Source of the DNA: Oscillospiraceae bacterium | GTDB lineage: Bacteria > Bacillota > Clostridia > Oscillospirales > Oscillospiraceae | Length of the DNA stretch: 32,495 nucleotides | NCBI GenBank assembly: GCA_016286665.1 | Contig: JAEETX010000025.1 | Coordinates: forward strand, 1 to 32,495 | Reading direction: 5' to 3' | In this document: in pieces, positions 16,385-24,056 of the stretch | Numbering within the stretch: position 1 is the first letter of the stretch | How the letters are laid out: each line of letters begins with the position of its first letter | Program-made: the position numbers and the translations under genes | Notes under the pieces: model-generated | Told to the model about the DNA's origin: nothing | The model's database searches: none | The model's input: only the letters and a program-made list of their open reading frames with translations

Positions 16385-16396
16385 CGTCCTGCCTCC

Positions 16397-18196
16397 TTAC
16401 TTTTTGGAAATGGCGTCAAACTTGCAGTTAGTCATGCACACGCCGCACTTGATGCACTTGTCGGGATCGATCACATGCGCTTCCTTCACCTTGCCGGTGA
16501 TGGCGCCGGCCGGGCAGTTGCGGGCGCAGAGGGTGCAGCCCTTGCACTTGTCCGGATCGATCGTGTATGTCAGCAGCTCCTTGCACACCCCCGCAGGACA
16601 GCGCTTGTCCACGACGTGGGCCACATATTCATCCCGGAAATGGGTGAGGGTGGAAAGCACGGGGTTGGGGGCCGTCTGCCCCAGGCCGCAGAGGGCGTTG
16701 GCCTTGATATACTGGCACAGCTCTTCGATCTTGTCCAGATCCTCCAGGGTACCCTGACCCTTGGTGATCTTGTCCAGCATTTCATGGAGCCGCTTCGTGC
16801 CGATGCGGCAGGCGGTGCACTTTCCGCAGCTTTCGTCGATGATGAATTCGAGGAAGAACTTGGCGATGTCCACCATGCAGGTGTCCTCGTCCATGACGAT
16901 AAGGCCGCCGGAGCCCATCATGGAGCCGATGGCGCCCAGAGAGTCAAAATCCATGGGGATGTCGATCAGGTGGGCCGGAATGCAGCCGCCGGAGGGGCCG
17001 CCGGTCTGGGCAGCCTTGAATTTCTTTCCGTTGGGAACGCCGCCGCCGATGTTTTCGATGATGGTCCGAAGGGGGGTCCCCATGGGGATCTCCACAAGGC
17101 CGGTGTTGGTGATCTTGCCGCCGAGGGCGAAGACCTTGGTGCCGGGAGATTTCTCGGTGCCCATGGCCCGGAAGGCCTCGGGGCCGTTGTTGATGATCCA
17201 GGCGACGTTGGCGTAGGTCTCCACGTTGTTGAGGACCGTGGGCCGGTCGAACAGGCCCTTCACGGCGGGATAGGGGGGCCGGATCTTCGGTTCGCCCCGG
17301 CAGCCCTCGATGGAGTGCATCAGGGCCGTTTCCTCGCCGCAGACGAAGGCGCCTGCGCCCAGTCGCAGTCCCACATCGAAGGAGAAGCCGCTGCCGAAGA
17401 TGTTTTCTCCCAGAAGCCCGTATTCCTTCGCCTGCTGGATGGCGATCTCCAGCCGCTTTACCGCAATGGGGTATTCGGCTCTCACGTAGATATAACCCTG
17501 ACTGGCGCCGATGGCATAGCCTGCGATGGCCATGGCCTCGATGACCGAGTGGGGGTCGCCCTCCAGGACGCTGCGGTCCATAAAGGCGCCGGGGTCGCCC
17601 TCGTCGGCGTTGCAGCAGGCGAACTTCTGCCCGTCGGGGCTGACGGCGTCGTGGGTGAACTGCCATTTCTGGCCTGTGGAGAATCCGGCGCCGCCGCGGC
17701 CGCGCAGACCGGAGGCCTTGATCAGGTCGATCACCTCCTGGGGCTTCATCTCGGTGACGACCTTGCCCAGCGCCTCATATCCGCCGACGCCGATGTATTC
17801 GTCGATGTTTTCCGGGTTGATGATGCCGCAGTTGCGCAGGGCGATACGCTTCTGATGCTTGTAGAATTCCGTCTCCGTCAGTGAGGTCAACACGCCCTTT
17901 TCGTCGGACTCCTTGTGAAGGAGCCGCTCCACGATCCGACCCTTGACGATATGCTCGGAGACGATCTCCTTGACGTCTTCCTCCTTGACGTTGGTATAAA
18001 GTGCGCCCTCCGGATAGATCAGGACGATGGGGCCCATGGCGCAAAGGCCAAAGCAGCCCGTCCGGACGACCCGGACCTCCTGGTCCATGCCCGCTTCCGC
18101 CAGCTCCTTGTTGAAGAGGTCGATCAGCTTCGGGCTGTGGCTGGCGCTGCAGCCGGTCCCGGTGCAGACCATGATGTGTGAGCGAATGATAGCCAT
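16397..18196 (-). CDS. hndC: NuoF-like NAD(P)/FMN subunit of the hydrogenase (HndC)
   Basis: 599 residues. An N-terminal thioredoxin-like [2Fe-2S] domain (CTGTGCSASHS and RTGCFGLCAMGP) leads into the NuoF core. There SGLRGRGGAGFSTGQKW is the NADH-binding glycine loop, CNADEGDPGAFMDRS is the FMN site, and ESCGKCTACRIGTKRL binds a [4Fe-4S] cluster. The C-terminus has two ferredoxin clusters (CKGCTLCARNCP, CIKCGVCMTNC). It moves electrons between NAD(P)H and the Fe-S chain of HndD. GGAGG precedes the ATG. It sits 12 nt before hndD and 10 nt after hndB, so the complex is made from one transcript. Confidence 0.95.
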   Translation of the reverse strand: MAIIRSHIMVCTGTGCSASHSPKLIDLFNKELAEAGMDQEVRVVRTGCFGLCAMGPIVLIYPEGALYTNVKEEDVKEIVSEHIVKGRIVERLLHKESDEKGVLTSLTETEFYKHQKRIALRNCGIINPENIDEYIGVGGYEALGKVVTEMKPQEVIDLIKASGLRGRGGAGFSTGQKWQFTHDAVSPDGQKFACCNADEGDPGAFMDRSVLEGDPHSVIEAMAIAGYAIGASQGYIYVRAEYPIAVKRLEIAIQQAKEYGLLGENIFGSGFSFDVGLRLGAGAFVCGEETALMHSIEGCRGEPKIRPPYPAVKGLFDRPTVLNNVETYANVAWIINNGPEAFRAMGTEKSPGTKVFALGGKITNTGLVEIPMGTPLRTIIENIGGGVPNGKKFKAAQTGGPSGGCIPAHLIDIPMDFDSLGAIGSMMGSGGLIVMDEDTCMVDIAKFFLEFIIDESCGKCTACRIGTKRLHEMLDKITKGQGTLEDLDKIEELCQYIKANALCGLGQTAPNPVLSTLTHFRDEYVAHVVDKRCPAGVCKELLTYTIDPDKCKGCTLCARNCPAGAITGKVKEAHVIDPDKCIKCGVCMTNCKFDAISKK

Positions 18197-18206
18197 CAGA
18201 TCCTCC

Positions 18207-18575
18207 TTACTCGGCAGCGCCTATGGTATAATCCGAAACGATATTCCGGTTTACGATATGATCATTGATGATGCGGGGGACCATTTCGGGCTTGAGCTTC
18301 ACATAGGTGACCTTCTCCTCTCCCGGTACGAACACCTCCGCAATGGGCTCCAGCCTGCAGACCCCGATGCAGCCGGTCTGCTGGACAATGACGTTTTTCA
18401 GGTTCCTCTTGTTCACTTCCTCAAGGAAAGCCTGCATGACCGGCCTGGCGCCGGCCGCAATGCCGCAGGTCGCCATTCCGACGAGGATCCTCACCGTGTC
18501 GTCCCCGGCGTCGCGCACGTTCATCTGCTTTTGCATCTTTTCGCGAAGCGCCTTCAGTTCTTCTAAACTCTTCAC
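18207..18575 (-). CDS. hndB: Thioredoxin-like [2Fe-2S] subunit (HndB type)
   Basis: A 122-residue small subunit beginning MKSLEELKALREKMQKQ. Its four-Cys [2Fe-2S] pattern is ATCGIAAGARPV, then QQTGCIGVCRLEP. I start it at the GTG at 18575, because AAGGAG lies exactly seven bases upstream. The ATG at 18596 would overlap the upstream gene and has no ribosome site. It carries electrons inside the hydrogenase complex. Confidence 0.88.
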   Translation of the reverse strand: MKSLEELKALREKMQKQMNVRDAGDDTVRILVGMATCGIAAGARPVMQAFLEEVNKRNLKNVIVQQTGCIGVCRLEPIAEVFVPGEEKVTYVKLKPEMVPRIINDHIVNRNIVSDYTIGAAE

Positions 18576-18589
18576 CGTATTACTCCTTT

Positions 18590-19132
18590 TCAGCAAGTAT
18601 ATGACTGTTCCTGCTCACGGATGTGCTCCGCGATCCATTGCTGCACTTCCGGTTCTCCAAGAGAGATATCGCCGCCCAGGGCCTCTCTGAGCTCTGCCGT
18701 CCCCAGTGAAAAGCCTCCCTTTTCCGTCTCGAACCGATAGTTGAGGTCGCTGTCCTCCGGAACGGCGGCCATCAGCATGGCCACCGTAGCCGCCATATCC
18801 CCCAAAGGCGGGCAGTCGATATGGTTTTTATTGAAGACCGCAGTGACCTCGGTGCCCTCGTTAATCCTGCTCTTGATATCCAGGTAGCCCTCCGACTGTT
18901 CCGCTGCAAGCTTGAACAGCGGGATCCCCATGCCCACGCGCCGGGTAGTTCTCGTGGTGGTGAAGGGGTCTGTGACGGAGGCGAGCATTTTCTCATCCAT
19001 CCCGCAGCCGTTGTCCCGGATCCGGATGACGATCCTGTCCGCCGTCAGCTCAAGGGTGAGATCGATCTGCTTCGCACCCGCCGTGATGGAATTGTGTGTG
19101 ATATCCAGAACGTTCAGCGAGAGCTCCTTCAT
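18590..19132 (-). CDS. Histidine-kinase-like ATPase of the hydrogenase operon
   Basis: A 180-residue protein with the GHKL/HATPase_c motifs: N-box ELSLNVLDITHNSITAGA, G1 IRDNGCGMD, and DPFTTTRTTRRVGMGIPLF as the ATP-lid/G2 box. There is no dimerisation/phosphoacceptor or sensor domain, so it is not a complete kinase and is more like an anti-sigma-type ATPase. Its ATG overlaps the hndA stop (ATGA at 19132-19129), so it is co-translated. ATPases of this sort sit at this spot in many clostridial hydrogenase operons; their exact role is not settled to my knowledge. Confidence 0.85.
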   Translation of the reverse strand: MKELSLNVLDITHNSITAGAKQIDLTLELTADRIVIRIRDNGCGMDEKMLASVTDPFTTTRTTRRVGMGIPLFKLAAEQSEGYLDIKSRINEGTEVTAVFNKNHIDCPPLGDMAATVAMLMAAVPEDSDLNYRFETEKGGFSLGTAELREALGGDISLGEPEVQQWIAEHIREQEQSYTC

Positions 19133-19626
19133 TCTTTGTACTTGTCGAGGATCGGACCGACCTCCTTCGGGGTGAGCCTGCCGTAGACCTCGTCGTTGAT
19201 CATCATGACCGGCGCCAGGCCGCAGGCGCCTACGCAGCGGCAGGCGTCCAGAGAGAAGAGCCCGTCCGGCGTGATGCCGCCCGCCTCGATCCCCAGCTTG
19301 TCCTTGATGGCCTGGAGAATGTTCGCCGCGCCCTTGACATAGCACGCGGTGCCGAGGCAGACGGAGATGCGGTATTTCCCCTTCGGATTGAGCGTGAACT
19401 GTGCATAGAAGGACGCCACGCCATAGATCTCCGACAGAGGCACATCCAGCTCCTCGGCAATGATGATCTGCACTTCCTCCGGCAGATAGCCGTAGATGCT
19501 CTGTGCGGCCTGAAGGATCGGCATGGTAGCGCCCGGGGTACCCTTGTATTCGGCGATGATCCTTCGAAGCTGCTCTTCCTGTTCTTTTGTGCCCTGGAAG
19601 GGCACAGCCGTTTTCGTGTTAGGCAT
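19129..19626 (-). CDS. hndA: NuoE-like [2Fe-2S] subunit (HndA)
   Basis: 165 residues of the 24-kDa NADH dehydrogenase subunit family. It has a helical N-terminus (PILQAAQSIYGYLPEEV) and then a thioredoxin fold with [2Fe-2S] ligands in CLGTACYVKGA and CRCVGACGLAPV. It pairs with HndC in the NAD(P)-linked diaphorase part of the hydrogenase. First gene of the operon; CAGGAGG lies before the ATG. Confidence 0.93.
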   Translation of the reverse strand: MPNTKTAVPFQGTKEQEEQLRRIIAEYKGTPGATMPILQAAQSIYGYLPEEVQIIIAEELDVPLSEIYGVASFYAQFTLNPKGKYRISVCLGTACYVKGAANILQAIKDKLGIEAGGITPDGLFSLDACRCVGACGLAPVMMINDEVYGRLTPKEVGPILDKYKE

Positions 19627-19665
19627 CGTTTCCTCCTGACTGATATCACTGGTGAAATCACAATT

Positions 19666-19678
19666 TTACAATTTGTAA
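19666..19678. promoter_or_regulatory. Candidate operator at the hnd transcription start
   Basis: A perfect 6-1-6 inverted repeat; leftward it reads TTACAA-A-TTGTAA. It begins two bases downstream of the -10 box and covers the expected start of transcription, the usual place for a repressor. It does not match the Rex consensus I know (TTGTTAANNNNTTAACAA). Confidence 0.5.
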
Positions 19679-19679
19679 T

Positions 19680-19708
19680 ATTATAATTCTGAATTGCCCT
19701 CAGTGCAA
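19680..19708 (-). promoter_or_regulatory. Promoter of the hndA-D operon
   Basis: Leftward -35 TTGCAC (19708-19703), 17-bp spacer, -10 TATAAT (19685-19680), 54 bp before the hndA start codon. Confidence 0.7.
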
Positions 19709-19749
19709 GTCCCGCTGCGCAAAAAACTCAAATCCAGCAAGAATTCCCA

Positions 19750-19910
19750 TACGATTCTTCGGTTGAAACTAGACAAGGATTCGCGAGGATGATTTTCGTC
19801 AGGCGAGGCGGAGGACGCAGGCGGGCTGTCGCCCGTCAAGGCCGACAACGAAGCACGGAGGAAATCACACCGCAAAGACTGTTGTTTTTTAATCGAAGAA
19901 TCGTATCAGA
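19750..19910. mobile_element. MITE-like repeat, copy 2
   Basis: The second copy of the element at 14489-14634, same orientation, with ends ATACGATTCTTCG and CGAAGAATCGTAT (13-bp perfect inverted ends). The inner GATGATTTTCGTCAG, GCAGGCGGGCTG and GGCCGACAACGAAG blocks match copy 1 closely; the right third has diverged. It lies 22 bp past the end of the PHP gene. The two copies therefore bracket the hnd operon, each placed after the stop codon of a leftward gene. Confidence 0.75.
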
Positions 19911-19932
19911 GGACCTGCCGCAGCCCCGGTCT

Positions 19933-20658
19933 CTACAGCGTATTCCTGCGCCGCAGCCATGCAATGACGGAGGCGCGGTCCAGCTTGTCCAGCTCCATGA
20001 ACTGCGAGGGTCTTTCGGGGATCTGTTCCACCCTGTGGGCGTCGCTGCCCCGAAGAAAGCGGACGCCGGCAAGATCCTCTCTTCGGGAGGGAAAATCGGC
20101 GGGGCAGGCCATGGAGAGCTCAGCCATTCCGAAGCCCATGCCCCCGTCCCAGAAGCCCAGGTTATTCAGAAGGGAGTTGGCCTCCCGGTCGATGTGGGCG
20201 GGATAGGCTGTGCCGCCGAATTTCGCCGCCAGGTCGGCGGCCTCATAGACGCCAATGCCGGAAGCTGAGATCAGGAGCTTTTCCTCCTCGCCCGTGATGC
20301 TTCCGTCCCAGGCCGCATAAAGCTGTTCTCCGAAGATCCGGGGGCGGTTCCGGATGTCCGGCAGCCTCTTGTAGACGTATTCGGAAAAAGCCATGGCGGA
20401 GGAAAGCTCCTCAAACAGGCAGATCACATGGACCTCCTCCGCCGTATTCAGCTCCATGCCGGGGATCCCCAGGATCCCGTAATGCTCGCAGGCTTTCAGA
20501 AAGGCTTCGCAGTTCCTGCAGCTGTTGTGATCCGTGAGCGCTGCAATGTCAAAGCCCGAAAGGGCGAACAGCCCGGCCATCACATCCGGCGTGCTGCTGT
20601 TTTCGGCGCAGGGGGAAAGGCAGGAATGGCTGTGAAGATCGAAGGCGCAGCGTTTCAT
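19933..20658 (-). CDS. PHP-domain phosphoesterase
   Basis: A 241-residue member of the PHP metal-dependent phosphoesterase family. Metal-site segments are DLHSHSCLSPC (start), ALTDHNSCRN, PGMELNT, YPAHIDRE and GSDAHRVEQI. Relatives hydrolyse phosphate esters of nucleotides or oligonucleotides. Its ATG overlaps the stop of the upstream DRTGG gene (ATGA at 20658-20655). Found with hydrogenase-like sensors in Clostridia. The substrate is unknown; a role in signal turnover is only an inference. Confidence 0.85.
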   Translation of the reverse strand: MKRCAFDLHSHSCLSPCAENSSTPDVMAGLFALSGFDIAALTDHNSCRNCEAFLKACEHYGILGIPGMELNTAEEVHVICLFEELSSAMAFSEYVYKRLPDIRNRPRIFGEQLYAAWDGSITGEEEKLLISASGIGVYEAADLAAKFGGTAYPAHIDREANSLLNNLGFWDGGMGFGMAELSMACPADFPSRREDLAGVRFLRGSDAHRVEQIPERPSQFMELDKLDRASVIAWLRRRNTL

Positions 20659-20987
20659 GGCCCCAGCGTCGCTGCAAGCCGGACGGAAGCTTCATAGGTG
20701 GACAGGGCCGTCCCCAGGAGGTTGATCCCTTCCGCCTCGGCTTTTTCCATGAGCTGCGGGTCTGGCCTGACTCCCTCCGTCAGGATGACGCAGGACAGGT
20801 CCGCCATCACGGCGACGGCGGCCACGTTCTGATTGGACATGATGGTGAACCAGGCGTTGCCCGGCTCCGCTCGTCCCATCACCCAGCTGAGCAGGTCGCC
20901 GCAGTATGCTCCGGTGATGCTGTTCTCCGGCGCCGGGAGGGCGAAAATCTCCAGCTCCATGGCACCCGTCAGTTCATTGACCGTCAT
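20655..20987 (-). CDS. DRTGG-domain protein
   Basis: A 110-residue small regulatory-type domain (GAYCGDLLSWVMGRAEPG, NVAAVAVMADLSCVILTEG, AEAEGINLLGTALSTYE), the fold seen next to CBS and phosphotransacetylase domains. The start at 20987 has AAGGGG upstream and overlaps the preceding gene by 14 bp. It is a paralogue in family terms of the gene at 22644-22997 in the same operon. Confidence 0.78.
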   Translation of the reverse strand: MTVNELTGAMELEIFALPAPENSITGAYCGDLLSWVMGRAEPGNAWFTIMSNQNVAAVAVMADLSCVILTEGVRPDPQLMEKAEAEGINLLGTALSTYEASVRLAATLGP

Positions 20988-22224
20988 TGTTTCCCCTTCT
21001 GAATACGCACTGATTGAGCTGTGCCTTCTCCTGCACGATGTCCTCCGCAAAGGCGTTGCAGCTCGGCGCTCCGCATCCGCCGCAGTCGATCCCCGGCAGC
21101 TTCTGTCGAATCTCCCGGATCTTCGTCAGCTTTTCAAAGGCCATGCTCCTGTCCTCATCCAGCAAAAAGGCGGGCAGGTATTCCAGCTTTTTGGAGGCGT
21201 AAATCGGTTCCTTGCCGATCTCGGAGACGTCGTATTCCCGGTAGAACTCCGGCAGATCGCCCAGCATCTTTTTGATGCGCAGCTTTGCGTTGAAGGGGTT
21301 CCCCACGCAGAGGCTCCCGCCGACGCAGCCGCAGGTACAGGCGTTGAGCTCGATGTAGTCGGTCTCCGGGATATTGCCGTTTTCGATCTCCTCCAGCATA
21401 CGGATACAATTCTGTATCTCATCCACTGCAATGAAGTTGTATGCCTTCCGGGCCGTGGCCTCTCCGCCGGAATAGGCGTGGGTCAAGCCCCTTCTCCCGC
21501 TCTTGCAGAGCGCCAGGGGGTGATCCACCTTTTTGACCGCACTCTCCAGCTCGGAGAAGATATCGACGATGGGAATGGTCTCGTCGATCACCGGCGCATC
21601 CAGCAGCTCGGGAGACTGAGCCTCCGTGATCTGGGACGGGCAGGGGACGATGGCGATGATCCCGATCTCCTCCGGCTTGAGGCCGGTTTGCCTTGCTGCC
21701 CGATCCCTGGCCAGCATAGCGGCATGCTCAATGGGGATGACCGTGTCCACCACATGGGGGATGAGCTCCGAAAAGCGCATCCGGATGAGCCGGAGGATCG
21801 TGGGGCAGCAGGAGGAGATGAGCGGGAGATTCTGCTTCCTCGTTCCGTTCTCGCTTTCCCAAATGGCGGCCTGGGCGATCAGCTCTGCGGAGGCGGCGGG
21901 CTCGCATATGTCATCAAATCCGAGATCCAACAGGGCCGTGAGGATGACGTTGGGATCGAACACCGCCGTGAACTGGCCGAACAGGGCCTGATCCGGCAGG
22001 GCGACATTCCACTTATATTTCTCCAGCACCTCAAGCCCTGTGTGTACCGATCGTATGGCAGAATGCGGGCAGCGGCTGATGCAGACGCCGCAGTCGATGC
22101 AGCGCTGATCGAGGATCTTCGCCTTCCGCTCCCGCACCCGGATCGACTCGTTGGGGCAAGCCTTGATACAGGTGGTACAGCCCACACACTTTGATTTATC
22201 AATGATTACCGAATGTTTTTTCAT
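20974..22224 (-). CDS. [FeFe]-hydrogenase-like Fe-S protein, group D/sensory type
   Basis: 416 residues. Two N-terminal ferredoxin clusters (CVGCTTCIKACP, CIDCGVCISRCP) precede an H-cluster-like domain with altered signatures: L1 SSCCPTI (usual TSCCPxW), L2 IVPCPSQITE (usual MPCxxKxxE, so the Lys is missing), L3 ELNACTCGCVGGSLC (usual ExMxCxxGCxxGGGQ). The four cluster-ligand cysteines remain. A C-terminal CGGCGAPSCNAFAEDI is the RnfB-type Fe-S domain. The lost proton-path residues argue for sensing or slow catalysis rather than H2 production. It is flanked by ATPase, DRTGG and PHP genes, which fits a redox or H2 sensor module. Confidence 0.85.
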   Translation of the reverse strand: MKKHSVIIDKSKCVGCTTCIKACPNESIRVRERKAKILDQRCIDCGVCISRCPHSAIRSVHTGLEVLEKYKWNVALPDQALFGQFTAVFDPNVILTALLDLGFDDICEPAASAELIAQAAIWESENGTRKQNLPLISSCCPTILRLIRMRFSELIPHVVDTVIPIEHAAMLARDRAARQTGLKPEEIGIIAIVPCPSQITEAQSPELLDAPVIDETIPIVDIFSELESAVKKVDHPLALCKSGRRGLTHAYSGGEATARKAYNFIAVDEIQNCIRMLEEIENGNIPETDYIELNACTCGCVGGSLCVGNPFNAKLRIKKMLGDLPEFYREYDVSEIGKEPIYASKKLEYLPAFLLDEDRSMAFEKLTKIREIRQKLPGIDCGGCGAPSCNAFAEDIVQEKAQLNQCVFRRGNNDGQ

Positions 22225-22233
22225 AATCTCCGG

Positions 22234-22656
22234 TTACCGTATCTTGATTATCATCCTTACCGTTGTGCCTTCTCCTACCGTGGTATCGATCTGCATCTCG
22301 TCGGAATAGCGCCTCATATTCGGAAGGCCCATGCCTGCGCCGAAGCCAAGCTGGTTGGCCTGGCTGTCCGCCGTGGACCAGCCCTCCTGCATGGCAAGCT
22401 CCAGGTCCGGGATGCCCGGGCCCTTGTCCTCGAGCTCGATCTCGATCTCGTCCATCCCCACCTTGAGCGTTGCGGTGCCCCCGTCGGCGTGGATGACCAT
22501 ATTGATCTCGCCCTCGTACATGCAGATGCCGACTCTTCTGACGACCTCCGGCGGGAGCCCCAGCTTCTTGAGCGCGAACTTGGCAGATCTGGAGGCTTCT
22601 CCCGCCTTGTGATAGTCGTTCCCGTCGACCGCATAAGTGAATGTCAGACCCGGCAT
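22234..22656 (-). CDS. RsbW/SpoIIAB-like ATPase
   Basis: A 140-residue GHKL ATPase of the anti-sigma-factor kind: N-box YEGEINMVIHADGG, G1 EDKGPGIPDLELAMQEG, G2 GFGAGMGLPNMRRYSD. It starts at 22656 (AGAGGA upstream), overlapping the DRTGG gene by 13 bp. It is a second ATPase distinct from that in the hnd operon. No sigma factor or antagonist gene is present in the window, so the partner is unknown. Confidence 0.85.
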   Translation of the reverse strand: MPGLTFTYAVDGNDYHKAGEASRSAKFALKKLGLPPEVVRRVGICMYEGEINMVIHADGGTATLKVGMDEIEIELEDKGPGIPDLELAMQEGWSTADSQANQLGFGAGMGLPNMRRYSDEMQIDTTVGEGTTVRMIIKIR

Positions 22657-22997
22657 GGCTTTGGGTCCTCTTCGCGGGAATAGAGGATCCCGCAGGCGGA
22701 GTACATCAGGAATCTGCTGGCCAAAACGATCATTCCACTCTCCTCTGCCAGGGAGATGATCTCCTCCGTGGGCATTTTTCCCCGGACAAAAATGATGCAT
22801 TTCATGTCCACCATCTCGGCGGTCCTGACCACCTGAGGATTGATCATGCCGGTGACGAGGATCTGCTGGCTGTCGGTAAATGCCAGGATATCACTCATAA
22901 AATCGCTGGCAAAGACACCCTGCAAGTCGTTCTCCAGCTGATCCTCTCCGCAGAGAATCTGTGCTTCAAGCAAATCTCTGATTTCCTTGACTTTCAT
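22644..22997 (-). CDS. DRTGG-domain protein, first gene of sensory operon
   Basis: 117 residues with the DRTGG-domain pattern (FASDFMSDILAFTDSQQILV, VVRTAEMVDMKCIIFVRG, AEESGMIVLASRFLMYSACG). GAGG precedes the ATG at 22997. It heads a five-gene leftward operon with overlapping genes: DRTGG, ATPase, group-D hydrogenase-like, DRTGG, PHP. Confidence 0.82.
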   Translation of the reverse strand: MKVKEIRDLLEAQILCGEDQLENDLQGVFASDFMSDILAFTDSQQILVTGMINPQVVRTAEMVDMKCIIFVRGKMPTEEIISLAEESGMIVLASRFLMYSACGILYSREEDPKPCRV

Positions 22998-23076
22998 GTT
23001 TAACCTCGATTCCGTATATGCGTTGGTATGCCGTTATGGCCCTGAGCCACGTCAGCATACCTAGTTATCCATTGGA

Positions 23077-23105
23077 ATTATACAAGATCGTCACAGTAAA
23101 ATCAA
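23077..23105 (-). promoter_or_regulatory. Promoter of the sensory operon
   Basis: Leftward -35 TTGATT (23105-23100), 17-bp spacer, -10 TATAAT (23082-23077), 80 bp before the start at 22997. The surrounding 23060-23165 is AT-rich, unlike its neighbours. Confidence 0.65.
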
Positions 23106-23273
23106 GTCCATGTAATATAATTCATCGCAGTCAGAAATAAACAATTCATAATTATAATTCAAGCAAATGAATCATTAAGAAAGATCGGCAAGGCGGGAAC
23201 GGATTCGGCTCCGGGAGCGGAAATCTGCGCACGCCTGCGCCTGTTTCCGGGATCGGCTCGTTCCGATCGCTGC

Positions 23274-23330
23274 GGCGCCGCCGTCATCTGCGGCGTCACC
23301 GGCGGCGTCATGGAGGCTGCCCTCCGCACG
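23274..23330 (+). pseudogene. Fragment of an [FeFe]-hydrogenase gene
   Basis: 57 bp that encode GAAVICGVTGGVMEAALRT on the plus strand. They align without gaps to the hndD segment encoding GAGVIFGATGGVMEAALRT: by my count 49 of 57 bases match. The similarity stops abruptly on both sides. It is in the opposite orientation to hndD and about 8 kb away. Confidence 0.6.
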
Positions 23331-23390
23331 GAGCCGGAACGGGCCTCCTTCTTTGCGCGTTTCTTCTGCCTTATGCCCCTGTTTACGCTG

Positions 23391-23427
23391 GAACACCGTG
23401 TTTCGTACAACAAAACGCACGGTGTTC
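23391..23427. terminator. Hairpin
   Basis: A 10-bp perfect stem, GAACACCGTG (23391-23400) and CACGGTGTTC (23418-23427), followed by TTT. Possibly the end of the lost rightward gene. Confidence 0.4.
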
Positions 23428-23440
23428 TTTGACAGACGGA

Positions 23441-23472
23441 AATGCCGATCCCGCGCAATCGGGACCGGCATT
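23441..23472. terminator. Hairpin with one mismatch
   Basis: AATGCCGATCCCG and CGGGACCGGCATT pair except for one A-C mismatch. A weak T-rich tail follows rightward. Confidence 0.4.
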
Positions 23473-23751
23473 GTGTTCCTTATTATGCAACGGAGATTCG
23501 CTCGCACCAGGGGGGGGGACGTCCTTTTCCTGTACCGCCAGGATCAGCGGACGGGAAAGGGAGCTTTCCCGGCGATATTCCATCGCGCGCCCTGTGTTTT
23601 CCGCGTCCTGCCCTGCAAAGGGCCCGTCCATGATCAGCACGTCGCCCGGCGATAGGATCGCCCGGACGATCGGCGCAGCCGGTTCTGTGAAGCTTCGGGC
23701 GGAAATTCGCCCGCTGCAGGCGAAAAATGCCCGCTTCCGGTGATTTTCTGC

Positions 23752-23779
23752 TTTACAAATCCCAAATCCGTGTTATAAT
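23752..23779 (+). promoter_or_regulatory. Promoter of tRNA-Ala
   Basis: -35 TTTACA (23752-23757), 16-bp spacer, -10 TATAAT (23774-23779), 31 bp before the tRNA. Confidence 0.6.
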
Positions 23780-23810
23780 ACTTGTTGCGGTTCCAAAAGG
23801 GATCGCAGAT

Positions 23811-23886
23811 GGGGGCGTAGCTCAGCTGGGAGAGCGTTCGGTTCGCATCCGAGAGGTCGAGGGTTCGAATCCCTTCGTCTCCACCA
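23811..23886 (+). tRNA. tRNA-Ala (anticodon CGC)
   Basis: A 76-nt cloverleaf. Acceptor GGGGGCG pairs with CGTCTCC and includes the G3-U70 pair that marks alanine tRNAs. The D arm is GCTCAGCTGGGAGAGC, the anticodon loop is TTCGCAT (anticodon CGC), the T arm is GAGGGTTCGAATCCCTT, and CCA is encoded. It reads GCG codons, in keeping with the high GC of the host. Confidence 0.95.
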
Positions 23887-23941
23887 GAAAAGCAGGTTAA
23901 AACTCCTACAATGCCCGGAAAGCTAGGAGTACCAAGGCCTG

Positions 23942-23975
23942 AGAGGGTGTCTCAATTCACATTGGGACACCCTCT
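23942..23975 (+). terminator. Terminator after tRNA-Ala
   Basis: A 10-bp stem, AGAGGGTGTC (23942-23951) and GACACCCTCT (23966-23975), then GAATTTTCC. A smaller ACTCCTA/TAGGAGT hairpin (23902-23940) precedes it. Confidence 0.7.
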
Positions 23976-24056
23976 GAATTTTCCTACTTTTTCCCCAAAA
24001 TCGCAAACCGGATGGACTCGAACTCTCCATCAACATCTGAATATCGCTTTTCAATG

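Larger units (their letters stand above)
23159..23760. other. Gene-poor stretch with relics
   Basis: No intact gene is supported here. It contains a short hydrogenase-gene relic (23274-23330), two hairpins, and a leftward frame (about 23745-23512; SPGDVLIMDGPFAGQD and RPLILAVQEKD read like real protein) that stops making sense at a run of nine G (23510-23518). That frame has no start, no ribosome site and no recognised family, so I leave it as possible debris. Confidence 0.4.

Noticed and set aside
24001-24035. GGATGGACTCGAACTCTCC looked like part of a tRNA T arm
   Set aside because: No acceptor or anticodon arm can be built around it.
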